Source of the DNA: Thermoleophilia bacterium
GTDB taxonomy: Bacteria > Actinomycetota > Thermoleophilia > Gaiellales > SKUG01
Length of the DNA: 20,818 nt
Direction: 5' to 3'
Assembly (NCBI GenBank): GCA_025964405.1
Contig: JAOPYW010000138.1
Location: forward strand, 1 to 20,818
The notes beneath the pieces are model-generated. The model saw nothing but the letters and a program-made list of their open reading frames with translations, did no database searches and was not told the DNA's origin. Positions 1 to 6,518 of this stretch are shown in pieces. The position numbers were made by a program, and so were the translations under genes. Positions within the stretch are counted from its first letter, which is position 1. Each line of letters begins with the position of its first letter.

Positions 1-234
1 CTCTACGTGCGCAAGTCGGGCACGATCGCCCAGATCGCGACGGTGCCGCGCATCGTGCTGCAGGCCTCGTGCCTGGCGCTGCTCCTGCTGCTCGTCACCG
101 GTTTCCTGAGCGTGCCGTTCCTGCCGCGCCCGTTCGGCTGGTCGCGTGACTACGAGTTGCTCTTCTGGGGCGCCATGTTCCTGAGCGGCTTCGGTATCTG
201 GTGGGGCTGGCAGCAGCGCACCTCGCGCTGGTAG
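1..234 (+). CDS. C-terminal end of an integral membrane protein (partial)
   Basis: The frame is open from the first base of the window and stops at 234, so this is the last 77 residues of a longer protein that begins upstream. A GTG at base 7 could start a free-standing protein, but no ribosome site can be seen in so little upstream sequence. Two hydrophobic stretches are visible, around residues 20-40 (LQASCLALLLLLVTGFL) and 50-68 (ELLFWGAMFLSGFGIWWGW), followed by a basic end (QQRTSRW). The arrangement would suit the last helices of a CDP-alcohol phosphatidyltransferase-like enzyme, but no catalytic motif lies in the window, so the function is left open. It converges on the DUF1508 gene with a gap of only five bases. 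Confidence 0.6.
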   Translation, partial: LYVRKSGTIAQIATVPRIVLQASCLALLLLLVTGFLSVPFLPRPFGWSRDYELLFWGAMFLSGFGIWWGWQQRTSRW

Positions 235-239
235 TCAGC

Positions 240-563
240 TCACGGCCCGATGGCCGAACCGGCGCCGGTGCGGGTGGCGTGTGCGTCGGTCACCGAGTCG
301 GAGCGGTTCGCGAACGCGGTGGAGGCGAGCGCGAGCGTCGCGCCCCGCTCGTCGCGCACGCGCCATCGCCACTGCTCACGACCATCGAGGTAGACCTCGA
401 ACCGCGAACCCACGGCGGCGGCCTTGAAGGCCGTGCATGCCGCATGGGCCTCAGCCGTGCTGCGGAAGGTGCGTCCCGACCAGCCGAGCCGACGGCCGGC
501 GTCGTCGAGCAGCCACCATGCCGGCTTGCCTGACGTAGCGCCTTCCGCGACGACGAACTTCAT
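240..563 (-). CDS. DUF1508/YegP-like small protein
   Basis: A 107-residue protein. The first half (to about residue 53) has WWLLDDAGRRLGWSG and RTFRSTAEAHAACTAFK. The second half has FEVYLDGREQWRWRVR at 55-70 and then ALASTAFANRSDS. The pattern 'F-E-[IV]-Y-x-D ... W-R-W-R ... A-x-S-x-x-[FY]' is that of the DUF1508 (YegP) domain, a small alpha/beta fold that often occurs in tandem; its biochemical role is not established. The ATG at 563 is chosen because the domain begins right after it and HemQ stops four bases upstream, so the two are probably co-transcribed and coupled. A longer reading frame up to 662 would run back inside hemQ and is unlikely. Confidence 0.75.
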   Translation of the reverse strand: MKFVVAEGATSGKPAWWLLDDAGRRLGWSGRTFRSTAEAHAACTAFKAAAVGSRFEVYLDGREQWRWRVRDERGATLALASTAFANRSDSVTDAHATRTGAGSAIGP

Positions 564-567
564 CGCG

Positions 568-1368
568 TCAGGCGTCGAGGGCGACGGCCGTTCGCGCCCC
601 GCCGAGCGTGTCGAGGGCCGCACGTGCTTCCATGCGGATGGTCGTGAAGATCGGCGTGTCACGTTCGGTGTAGGAACTCGCCTCGGTGCCGCGCATCGCC
701 ATCATCAGGTCGAGGAAGTCGTGCACCGAATCGGTCTCGAACGCCGTCATGAACTCCTGGTCGTCGATGCCGAACGAGAACGCGGTGTTGAGCTTGATGC
801 TCGGCCACTGGCGACCGATCACCGCGTGTTCGCGCATCATGCGGCCACGTTCCTCGGGCGGCAGCGCGTACCAGCGGCGCTGCTTCACGAAGGGGTACAT
901 GATGAAGTACTTGCGCTCCACGGCGGGGGTGACGGCCAGTGGGCGCTGCTTGAGGAAGCCTGCTTCCTCGGCGGCCTTCGTGTACTGCGACCCCTTCGTC
1001 GTGCCCGTGTAGAGGTAGGTCGTCTCGAGGTACGTGCCGAGCTGGGTCGAGAAGATGTCGGTCTGCGACTGCTGCAGCAGCTCCAGCTCGGGGGTCGCGC
1101 GCCACGTCATGAAGTCCATGTCGGGGCGGATGCCCACGGCGGTGTAGGTCGAGAGCACGAGCTTCTCACCCCAGGCCTCGAGCACCTCGGCGAGCTCGGC
1201 CTTGTGCTCTTCGCGAACCTCCTCGGGAAGCCGTCGCCAGGCAGGGTCGAGCTTGTAGCAGGTCCAACTCACGAACTGGCGCGGCGCATCGCGCCCCTCC
1301 TCGACCACGCCGTGCGGCAGGTTCGGGGTAGGAGCTGTGGGTGTGGTCGGTGTGGAGGAGTCGGTCAT
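568..1368 (-). CDS. hemQ: HemQ / coproheme decarboxylase (chlorite dismutase family)
   Basis: A 266-residue protein of the chlorite-dismutase-like family. HemQ (ChdC) oxidatively decarboxylates coproheme to protoheme b in the last step of the coproporphyrin-dependent pathway used by actinobacteria and firmicutes, in the cytoplasm. The first 28 or so residues are a Ser/Thr/Pro-rich, probably flexible leader. Hallmarks are FVSWTCYKLDPAWRRLP (32-48), the ferredoxin-like repeats, YFIMYPFVKQRRWYALP (154-170), which should carry the catalytic tyrosine (Y158), and MMREHAVIGRQWP (177-189), which should carry the proximal heme histidine (H181). Length fits the actinobacterial form. The ATG at 1368 lies seven bases after the peptidase stop, so it is the second gene of an apparent operon. 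The leader includes no other plausible start. Confidence 0.93.
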   Translation of the reverse strand: MTDSSTPTTPTAPTPNLPHGVVEEGRDAPRQFVSWTCYKLDPAWRRLPEEVREEHKAELAEVLEAWGEKLVLSTYTAVGIRPDMDFMTWRATPELELLQQSQTDIFSTQLGTYLETTYLYTGTTKGSQYTKAAEEAGFLKQRPLAVTPAVERKYFIMYPFVKQRRWYALPPEERGRMMREHAVIGRQWPSIKLNTAFSFGIDDQEFMTAFETDSVHDFLDLMMAMRGTEASSYTERDTPIFTTIRMEARAALDTLGGARTAVALDA

Positions 1369-1375
1369 CGTGGGT

Positions 1376-2878
1376 TCATGGTGCCAGATGGGCGGCGAGG
1401 TCGTCGAAGTCGTCGGCGGATGAGCCGATCTGCACCGACACCTCCTCGTTGCTGGGGAGCGATCCCTGCACGAACAGGTCGCGCAGGAAGTCGGCGGCCT
1501 TGCCGTCGAGGAACCAGTCCTCGCCGTGCTCGCGCCGCAGCCATTCGATGACCTGTGCGCTCGTGCGCCACGCGCGCAGGTAGTCGGCGGCGTACAGGCC
1601 CGGATCCATGTCGCTCGCGAACTGGCTCGTCGGGTAGCCCATGCGGGTCGCCGTCGCGAGGTACTCCGAGTAGCGTTCGGGGTTCTTCGGGTCGCGCGGA
1701 TCACGCCAGAACGCGAGTTCGTAACGCAGCTTCGCGCCGTAGCGGCGGAACAGCGATGCATCCACGAACGCACTCTCGGCGCACACGCGTTCGGCGTCGG
1801 CCCGCGAGAGGCCGAAGTGGCGCTCGTGCCAGAGCGGTTCGTGCGTGATGCGCTCGACGACGTAGGAGTAGATCTCCGTGAGTGCGTTGTCGGGCGACAC
1901 GTACCGATGTTCGAAGGGGAGCTGGTCGCTCGTCAGTCCGAAGTGGAGGGCGTGTCCGGCCTCGTGCAGGAACGCCTGGTAGTCGGTGATGCCACCCGTC
2001 GGGCGCACGATCAGGTGCACCTCCTCGGGCACGCGCACCGGAATCACGCACGCGCGCGGATCCTTCTCGGGGCGGTCTTCGAGGTCGGGCAGGATGGTAG
2101 GGATCTGGTCGAGCGGGAACCCGAGTTCGGCCACGGTCAGCGCACATACCTCGGCGAGGCGCTCCTGCGTGAACACGTGGTCCCAGTGGTGCAGGGAGCG
2201 GATGAAGGCCGCGTGCGCGCGCGAGGGGCGTCGCTCGTCACGCCCCAGTATGGCCGGGAAGAGCGTGTCGGCCTGCGCCGCGTATGCGTCGGCCGTTCGC
2301 GCGCTCACCTCCTGTACCTGGTCGGAGAACCGCTGCAGGTCGATGCCCATGCGCGCCTCGGCGATGGCGATCTCGCCGTCGAGCCCGAACACCTCCGAAC
2401 GCAGCTCCTGGGAGCGTGCCGCCAGCTCGACCTCGCGTGGGGCGAACTCGTCGTCGGCCTCGCAGAGCAGGGCGTACGCGCGTTCGCGGCGGTCGTAGTC
2501 GGCCTCGGATGCGAGCAGCGCGCCGAGCCCGTTGATCGAGATCTCCTCGCCCTCGAACGTGCCGCGCCATGCCAGCTGTGCATTCATGAGGTCCTGTGCC
2601 TCGCGCACGACCTCGCCCGATGCGACCGAGTCGGCGGCCTCGAACCAGAGCCGGTTGAGGCGGTCGCGCTCGACCTCGTCGGTGGCGGCGGCGCGCGCTG
2701 CCCCCAGCGCGTCGAGCTGTTCGCGCGTGTAGAGGTGGGCGTACGTCTCGTAGATGTCTGCGAAGCGCGACTCGCCCTGCAGCCCGACGATCACCTGGCG
2801 TGCGTCGTCGGAGCTCTCGATGTAGTGCTGCTCGATGGCAGCGGCGAATTCGTCGGGTGAGCGTACGGTCGTGGTCAT
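1376..2878 (-). CDS. M3-family (oligoendopeptidase F-like) zinc metallopeptidase
   Basis: A 500-residue protein with the gluzincin motif HEAGH at 305-309 inside YQAFLHEAGHALHFG. A downstream glutamate in NALTEIYSYV (E335) sits at the right distance to be the third zinc ligand. The N-terminal half is all-helical, as in M3 peptidases. It lacks a signal peptide or membrane segment, so it is probably cytoplasmic, and is shorter than classical PepF (about 600 residues). Members cleave short peptides; the substrate here is unknown. The ATG at 2878 is seven bases after a TAGGTT -10-like element, so the mRNA is probably leaderless. It heads the peptidase-hemQ-DUF1508 set, with gaps of seven and four bases, but no known biochemical link between the peptidase and heme synthesis can be read from the sequence. 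Confidence 0.88.
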   Translation of the reverse strand: MTTTVRSPDEFAAAIEQHYIESSDDARQVIVGLQGESRFADIYETYAHLYTREQLDALGAARAAATDEVERDRLNRLWFEAADSVASGEVVREAQDLMNAQLAWRGTFEGEEISINGLGALLASEADYDRRERAYALLCEADDEFAPREVELAARSQELRSEVFGLDGEIAIAEARMGIDLQRFSDQVQEVSARTADAYAAQADTLFPAILGRDERRPSRAHAAFIRSLHHWDHVFTQERLAEVCALTVAELGFPLDQIPTILPDLEDRPEKDPRACVIPVRVPEEVHLIVRPTGGITDYQAFLHEAGHALHFGLTSDQLPFEHRYVSPDNALTEIYSYVVERITHEPLWHERHFGLSRADAERVCAESAFVDASLFRRYGAKLRYELAFWRDPRDPKNPERYSEYLATATRMGYPTSQFASDMDPGLYAADYLRAWRTSAQVIEWLRREHGEDWFLDGKAADFLRDLFVQGSLPSNEEVSVQIGSSADDFDDLAAHLAP

Positions 2879-2885
2879 GCCCGAC

Positions 2886-2891
2886 AACCTA
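2886..2891 (-). promoter_or_regulatory. -10 element of the peptidase-hemQ operon
   Basis: TAGGTT on the minus strand ends seven bases before the ATG at 2878, which places transcription start at or next to the start codon. No good -35 hexamer is seen; the region 17 bases upstream overlaps an inverted repeat. Confidence 0.5.
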
Positions 2892-2907
2892 TCCGAGCCG
2901 TGTGACG

Positions 2908-2936
2908 CGTGCGAGACCCATTCGCACGTCGCGACG
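2908..2936. repeat. Inverted repeats in the divergent promoter region
   Basis: CGTGCGA (2908-2914) and TCGCACG (2922-2928) form a perfect seven-base inverted repeat around a seven-base spacer. A ten-base palindrome, CGTCGCGACG, follows at 2927-2936. They lie between two divergent operons and cover the expected -35 position of the peptidase promoter, so they are candidate protein-binding sites. In DNA this GC-rich, chance is a real alternative. Confidence 0.3.
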
Positions 2937-2999
2937 TCGATTTCGGCGTTCGTCACGAGACTGCGACGAACTTGGCACAGACACTTGACGATATTCCCC

Positions 3000-3029
3000 T
3001 TGCCGTGGTCCACTTGCAGTAGCGACAAT
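3000..3029 (+). promoter_or_regulatory. Possible promoter of the Tad-like gene set
   Basis: TTGCCG (3000-3005), an 18-base spacer and GACAAT (3024-3029) resemble a -35/-10 pair. The -10 ends six bases before the GTG at 3036, matching the leaderless layout of other genes here. A TTGACG at 2985 has no -10 at proper spacing. Confidence 0.35.
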
Positions 3030-3035
3030 AACCTA

Positions 3036-3410
3036 GTGATTGAAGCCCGATGCATTCCCCTGCCCCCCGCCACCGCAACGACGCGATCTCGCCGCTCCTC
3101 CGAGCAGGCGCAGTCGACCGTGGAGTTCGTCGGGGTGCTGCCGCTGCTGGCGTTCGCCGCGTTGGCATGTCTGCAGGCGTTGCTCGTGGCGATCACGCTG
3201 GTGCTCGCACAGCATTCGGTCGACCGAGCTGCGCAGCCGCACGCCACGCGATCGCAGGTCGCTCGATCACTGCCGGCGGGCTGGCGAAGGGGCATGACGC
3301 TGCAGCACACGAAGCATTCGGTGGAGCTGTCGCTGCGTGCGCCGGCCGTCCTTCCGGGCGTGGGCCGCGTGCTGCGCATTCATGCCACGGCACCCGAGGT
3401 GCGGCCGTGA
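3036..3410 (+). CDS. TadE-like minor pseudopilin
   Basis: About 124 residues. EQAQSTVEFVGVLPLLAFAA is followed by a long hydrophobic helix (about 29-58), the usual TadE N-terminus. Cleavage after A25 would leave QSTVE, placing a glutamate at mature position +5, as type IV pilin-like prepeptides require. TadE proteins are membrane-anchored minor subunits of Flp/Tad pili or related secretion systems, processed by a prepilin peptidase. After the helix comes a short basic, alanine-rich region with LPAGW and then a beta-rich end, as in actinobacterial TadE-like proteins. No ATG exists in frame; the GTG at 3036 is chosen for its spacing to a -10-like element, though the exact start is uncertain. 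The stop shares one base with the ATG of the next gene. Confidence 0.75.
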   Translation: MIEARCIPLPPATATTRSRRSSEQAQSTVEFVGVLPLLAFAALACLQALLVAITLVLAQHSVDRAAQPHATRSQVARSLPAGWRRGMTLQHTKHSVELSLRAPAVLPGVGRVLRIHATAPEVRP

Positions 3411-3751
3411 TGCCGCGCCGTGAACGTGGCAGCGTGCTCGTCGAGGCGATCGTCGCCGTGCCGGCCTGCATCGTCTGCGCCTTGGCCATCGCCGACGGTG
3501 GCGCCCTCGTGCGTGACCGGCTCGCCGTGACGCAGGCGGCCACCCGAGCTGCTCGCGCCCAACTCACCGGAGGAGACGTTCGAGGCGCCGCGCGCGCCGC
3601 GCTCCCCGCTCGCCTGCGCAGCTCCATGCACGTGCGGGTCGCGCGCGGAGTGATCACCGTCGAAGCAACGAGCCGCCCGACCGTGCTGCGCGTGCCCGGT
3701 GGCGTGGCGCAGCGATCGCAGGTCGCGATCGACGCAGGAGGTGCCCGATGA
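3410..3751 (+). CDS. Second TadE/TadG-like minor pseudopilin
   Basis: A 113-residue protein starting with a basic segment, MPRRERG, and then SVLVEAIVAVPACIVCALAIADG, a single hydrophobic helix. Cleavage after G7 gives SVLVE with glutamate at +5, a textbook class III prepilin site. The remainder holds an alanine-rich helix (AATRAARAQLTGGDVRGAARAALPARL) and a beta-rich end. It repeats the layout of the preceding gene, so the two probably arose by duplication and may act as paired minor pilins. The ATG overlaps the previous stop (TGATG) and GAGGTG lies about eight bases upstream, so translation is probably coupled. Its own stop overlaps the start of the next gene (ATGA). Confidence 0.8.
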   Translation: MPRRERGSVLVEAIVAVPACIVCALAIADGGALVRDRLAVTQAATRAARAQLTGGDVRGAARAALPARLRSSMHVRVARGVITVEATSRPTVLRVPGGVAQRSQVAIDAGGAR

Positions 3752-5163
3752 ATCCCGTGCATGTGCTCGTCGGAAACGATCCACGCGCCGAGGCCATGTG
3801 GTCGGCTGCGTTCGGCTCGACGATCGACCTCTACCGCTTCGCCACGAACGTCGACGCGTTCGGACGCCTGTCGAGCGCCGAGGCGCCGATCGACCTCGTG
3901 GTGCTGACCCCCGCCCAGGACGGCCCCTTCAACCTCACGTCCGAGCAGCTCCTGGCGCGCGTGTTCGAAGGTCCGCTCGGATCGAGCCGGGCGCTCGCGA
4001 ACCTCCACGTCATCGTGGTGGGGGAGCAGGTCGCCCGCCGTCACCCCCGCATCGCATCGGTGCGTACGCTCGAAGCGGCGATCCGCCTCGTGAAATTCGG
4101 TGAGGTCGACACGCGCATGAACCGGTCGGCCGCCCCGGTCGCCGCGACGCCGCGCATGCCCGAGGCGCGCCCGTCGAACCTGTCGGGCATCGCGACCGAG
4201 CGTGTCGTGCCGACCGGCTCGTCGCGCATCCTCGATGGCGCCGACAGCTTCTCCGGTGGCGTCATCTCGAAGATCTGGGATGCCGTCGATCGCGCATCGC
4301 ACGCCCATGACGTGCAGCCTGACATCGAGCGCGCCAACGACACGCGCGCCCCCATCACGGGTGGCGGCGCCCCGACCGCACCGGCTCCGTCCGGTGGTCA
4401 GCGCGAGCAGGCCGCTCGGGCGGCGGGCACGAAGGCGCTCGCGCAGGCGCCGGCACAGCTCTTCACGAAGGCCACCAGCGCGGGTTTCATGGTCACGTCG
4501 CAGGGCGCCGCAGCGACGGCTCCGGCCGCGGGCGCGGGCGCGCGCCCGGCGGTGCCCGGCGTGCAGGTCGGCGGCATGGTGCCCGTGCAGGGTGGGGGCA
4601 TGGCCGCGCAGGTCGGTGCCCCGGGTGAATCGATCGAGGTCGCGACCGGGCAGCTGCTCCCGGCGCGACAGTTCCAGTTGGCCGAGGCTGGGTATCGCGG
4701 CCAGACGACGCGCGGCGGGGTGCCGCAGGCCTCGTCGCACCACGCCATGGGCGGGCAACCCGTGCCGCCGGCGCTCGCGTCGCAGGTGCAGTCGATGATC
4801 TACGGCGGGGCGGGCAACGACCCGATGCTCACCTGGTCGGGCAACAACCACGGTGCCATCGTCGCGACCGGCGTGCCGGTGCCGCAGCCGTCGCAGCGCG
4901 CCGCGCAGCCTGCGCCGCACGCACAGCCCGTGGCGCCGATGCAGTCGATGGCGTCGGTCCGGGGCGTGGCACCCGTGCGAGCGACGCCGGCCGCCGTGCC
5001 GATGCAGCCGCCCGTGGGCGTCTACGGGGGCGGGCCGGTGCAGGCTGCCGCTCCCCAGCGAGCACCGCTCGCGGCGCCGCACTTCACGCAGGCTCCGCAG
5101 CTGGCGCACGACCCCTTCCTGGCGCGCGCCGAGGCGGGCGGCGGTGACGTCAGCTTCGGCTGA
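3748..5163 (+). CDS. Degenerate receiver-like domain with a long disordered Ala/Pro/Gly tail
   Basis: A 471-residue protein preceded by a perfect AGGAGGT site (3736-3742) five bases from the ATG. Residues 1-120 look like an alpha/beta receiver fold: VHVLVGND (4-11), PIDLVVLTP (47-55) and NLHVIVVGE (85-93) would be core strands. The phospho-acceptor aspartate expected at the end of the middle strand appears to be replaced by T54, so phosphorylation is unlikely. From about residue 125 to the end the chain is rich in Ala, Pro, Gly, Gln and Met, with no predicted fold, ending in AGGGDVSFG. CpaE/TadZ proteins of Tad systems also start with a pseudo-receiver, but the ATPase domain is absent here. 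A role as a localisation or scaffold factor for the pilus-like genes is inference from the four-base overlap with the pseudopilin gene. Confidence 0.8.
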   Translation: MNPVHVLVGNDPRAEAMWSAAFGSTIDLYRFATNVDAFGRLSSAEAPIDLVVLTPAQDGPFNLTSEQLLARVFEGPLGSSRALANLHVIVVGEQVARRHPRIASVRTLEAAIRLVKFGEVDTRMNRSAAPVAATPRMPEARPSNLSGIATERVVPTGSSRILDGADSFSGGVISKIWDAVDRASHAHDVQPDIERANDTRAPITGGGAPTAPAPSGGQREQAARAAGTKALAQAPAQLFTKATSAGFMVTSQGAAATAPAAGAGARPAVPGVQVGGMVPVQGGGMAAQVGAPGESIEVATGQLLPARQFQLAEAGYRGQTTRGGVPQASSHHAMGGQPVPPALASQVQSMIYGGAGNDPMLTWSGNNHGAIVATGVPVPQPSQRAAQPAPHAQPVAPMQSMASVRGVAPVRATPAAVPMQPPVGVYGGGPVQAAAPQRAPLAAPHFTQAPQLAHDPFLARAEAGGGDVSFG

Positions 5164-5177
5164 GTCGCGGCACGAAG

Positions 5178-5197
5178 TCGTCACACTTCCGTGACGA
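5178..5197. repeat. Inverted repeat before the VanY-fusion gene
   Basis: TCGTCAC and GTGACGA form a perfect seven-base stem around ACTTCC, 15 bases after the preceding stop. There is no T tract, so it may be an operator or a weak attenuator rather than a terminator. Confidence 0.35.
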
Positions 5198-5227
5198 TGC
5201 GCGCGACTGGCGTGCGTGCGTTGCACC

Positions 5228-5233
5228 CATGAT
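5228..5233 (+). promoter_or_regulatory. Possible -10 of the VanY-fusion gene
   Basis: CATGAT ends six bases before the GTG at 5240, the same spacing as other leaderless candidates in the window. No clear -35 is seen, and read-through from the upstream genes is also possible. Confidence 0.3.
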
Positions 5234-5239
5234 GGACGC

Positions 5240-6031
5240 GTGTCGATACTGCTCGCCTCCCACTCCTACCGCCCAACCCGTGCCGAACGACGCACGGCCC
5301 CCGTGCGCGGTGATGAACGGGGGAGCGCGGCGATCCTGGTCGTGGGCATCCTCGTCGGGGCGGCCTTCCTGATCGCGCTGCTCGGAGCGGTCGGCGGTAC
5401 CTACGTGGCGCACGCTGAGCTCCAGCAGGCGGCTGACATCGTGGCGGCGAGTGCGGAGCGTGGAGGAGACGGGCCGGGCGGCGAGGCCCAGCGCCTCGCG
5501 CGGAGCAACGGGGCGCGGCGCGTGCGCCTGACGACGGCAGTCGACGGGCGCATCCACGTGGTCGTGCAGCGAGCGGCGCCGCGGCTGTTCGGCGTGCCGG
5601 CCGGCACGATGCTCGAAGCGGAGGCGTGGGCGGAGCCGGCCGTGGTGGGCGTGGGCGACGTCGGGCCGAATCCGCCGGGTCAGTACGCGGGGCCGCTACA
5701 GGTCGTGCAGGGCGGCGCGCGCGCCTGCCCGCGTGTGGCTGACGCGTTCAACGTGATGGCTGCCGCGGCCTCGCATGACGGGGTCGGGCTGGCCGCGACG
5801 AGTGGCTTCCGCACCTTCGCCGAACAGGCGGTGCTCTACGCGCAACTCGGACCGCGCCTCGCTGCGGCTCCCGGCACGAGTCGCCACCATGACGCAACCG
5901 AGTTCGACATCGCGGTCGGTCCGGCCGGGTCTCCGATCCACCGCTGGCTCGTTGCGCACGGCCCCGGGCACGGCTTCATCCAGCGCTACTCGTGGGAGCC
6001 GTGGCACTGGGGCTTCGTGGCGGGATGCTAA
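5240..6031 (+). CDS. TadG-like membrane segment fused to a VanY/M15-type D,D-carboxypeptidase
   Basis: About 263 residues. A basic N-terminus with DERGSAAILVVGILVG leads into one membrane helix (about 29-54), followed by the alanine-rich AELQQAADIVAASAERG. This is the layout of TadG/Rv3654c-type proteins, but no glutamate stands at +5. Residues 160-263 are a D-Ala-D-Ala carboxypeptidase-like domain: SGFRTFAEQ (188-196), SRHHDATEFD (214-223) giving zinc ligands H216 and D223, and WEPWHW (252-257) giving catalytic E253 and ligand H256. The protein should be tethered with its peptidase outside the membrane, trimming peptidoglycan stem peptides, perhaps to let a pilus-like fibre pass; that role is inference. 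A GTG at 5216 is an alternative start. Confidence 0.85.
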   Translation: MSILLASHSYRPTRAERRTAPVRGDERGSAAILVVGILVGAAFLIALLGAVGGTYVAHAELQQAADIVAASAERGGDGPGGEAQRLARSNGARRVRLTTAVDGRIHVVVQRAAPRLFGVPAGTMLEAEAWAEPAVVGVGDVGPNPPGQYAGPLQVVQGGARACPRVADAFNVMAAAASHDGVGLAATSGFRTFAEQAVLYAQLGPRLAAAPGTSRHHDATEFDIAVGPAGSPIHRWLVAHGPGHGFIQRYSWEPWHWGFVAGC

Positions 6032-6038
6032 CCAGGCC

Positions 6039-6070
6039 TTGCCCGTTTACCGCTTCGGCGTGCGGACAAT
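6039..6070 (+). promoter_or_regulatory. Weak promoter candidate for the small coiled-coil gene
   Basis: TTGCCC (6039-6044) and GACAAT (6065-6070) are separated by 20 bases, longer than ideal. The same GACAAT hexamer occurs before the first Tad-like gene. A ribosome site (GAAGGGG) follows before the ATG at 6098. Confidence 0.25.
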
Positions 6071-6097
6071 CCCCTTTCATCCACGCGAAGGGGCCTC

Positions 6098-6463
6098 ATG
6101 GAAACGCGCGACGTCATCCTGATCATCATTGCCGCACTCATCGTGCTGGCAGTGCTCGCACTGCTCATCCGTTCGTTCCGCGGCCGGCAGCGGGTGCGCC
6201 ACCTCGAGCAGGATGCACTCGCGCGCCGCGAGGCGGCGTCAGATCGCATCGCGGAGTCGCAGGCCATCCAGGCCGACGCCGAACAGGAACGCCAGCGTGC
6301 GGCAGCGGCGGCCGCGGAGGCGGAGCGGCTGCAGGCGGAGGCCGACGAGCGGGCCCAGCGTGCGCTCGAGCACGAGGCTGATGCCGCGACGGTTCGTGAC
6401 GAGGCAGCCGATGAGATTCGCCGGGCGAAGGCCGCCGAGGCGCAGCTCCACGACCGCCGTTAG
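6098..6463 (+). CDS. Small membrane-anchored coiled-coil protein
   Basis: A 121-residue protein of no recognised family. Residues 6-25 (VILIIIAALIVLAVLALLI) form one membrane helix with a short N-terminus; RSFRGRQR then marks the cytoplasmic side. Residues 30-118 are a continuous charged helix rich in Ala, Glu, Arg and Gln, with heptad-like spacing (for example RLQAEADERAQRALEHEADA), so it probably forms a coiled coil. GAAGGGG lies about five bases before the ATG, a good ribosome site. It follows the peptidase fusion on the same strand after 66 bases, so it could be the last gene of the Tad-like set or a separate unit. The inferred role is structural: a membrane-tethered rod that could hold partners at the membrane. 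Confidence 0.82.
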   Translation: METRDVILIIIAALIVLAVLALLIRSFRGRQRVRHLEQDALARREAASDRIAESQAIQADAEQERQRAAAAAAEAERLQAEADERAQRALEHEADAATVRDEAADEIRRAKAAEAQLHDRR

Positions 6464-6505
6464 GCCGCCGGCCGTCGAGCCGGGGTTGCTGCCGACCGAA
6501 CAAGG

Positions 6506-6511
6506 TAGCAT
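6506..6511 (+). promoter_or_regulatory. -10 element of the PAS-protein gene
   Basis: TAGCAT ends seven bases before the ATG at 6519, suggesting a leaderless transcript. A TTGCTG lies 14 bases upstream, which is too close for a standard -35. Confidence 0.45.
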
Positions 6512-6518
6512 TGGTAAC

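Noticed and set aside
1526..2860. A 444-codon plus-strand frame opposite the M3-type peptidase
   Set aside because: The minus strand encodes HEAGH and a full peptidase; the plus frame has no recognisable domain.
2985..2990. TTGACG as the -35 of the Tad-like set
   Set aside because: Seventeen bases downstream is GTCCAC, which is not a -10; TTGCCG with GACAAT fits better.
3193..5226. A 677-codon minus-strand frame opposite the Tad-like genes
   Set aside because: Composition is that of a shadow frame; the plus-strand genes have overlaps, ribosome sites and prepilin motifs.
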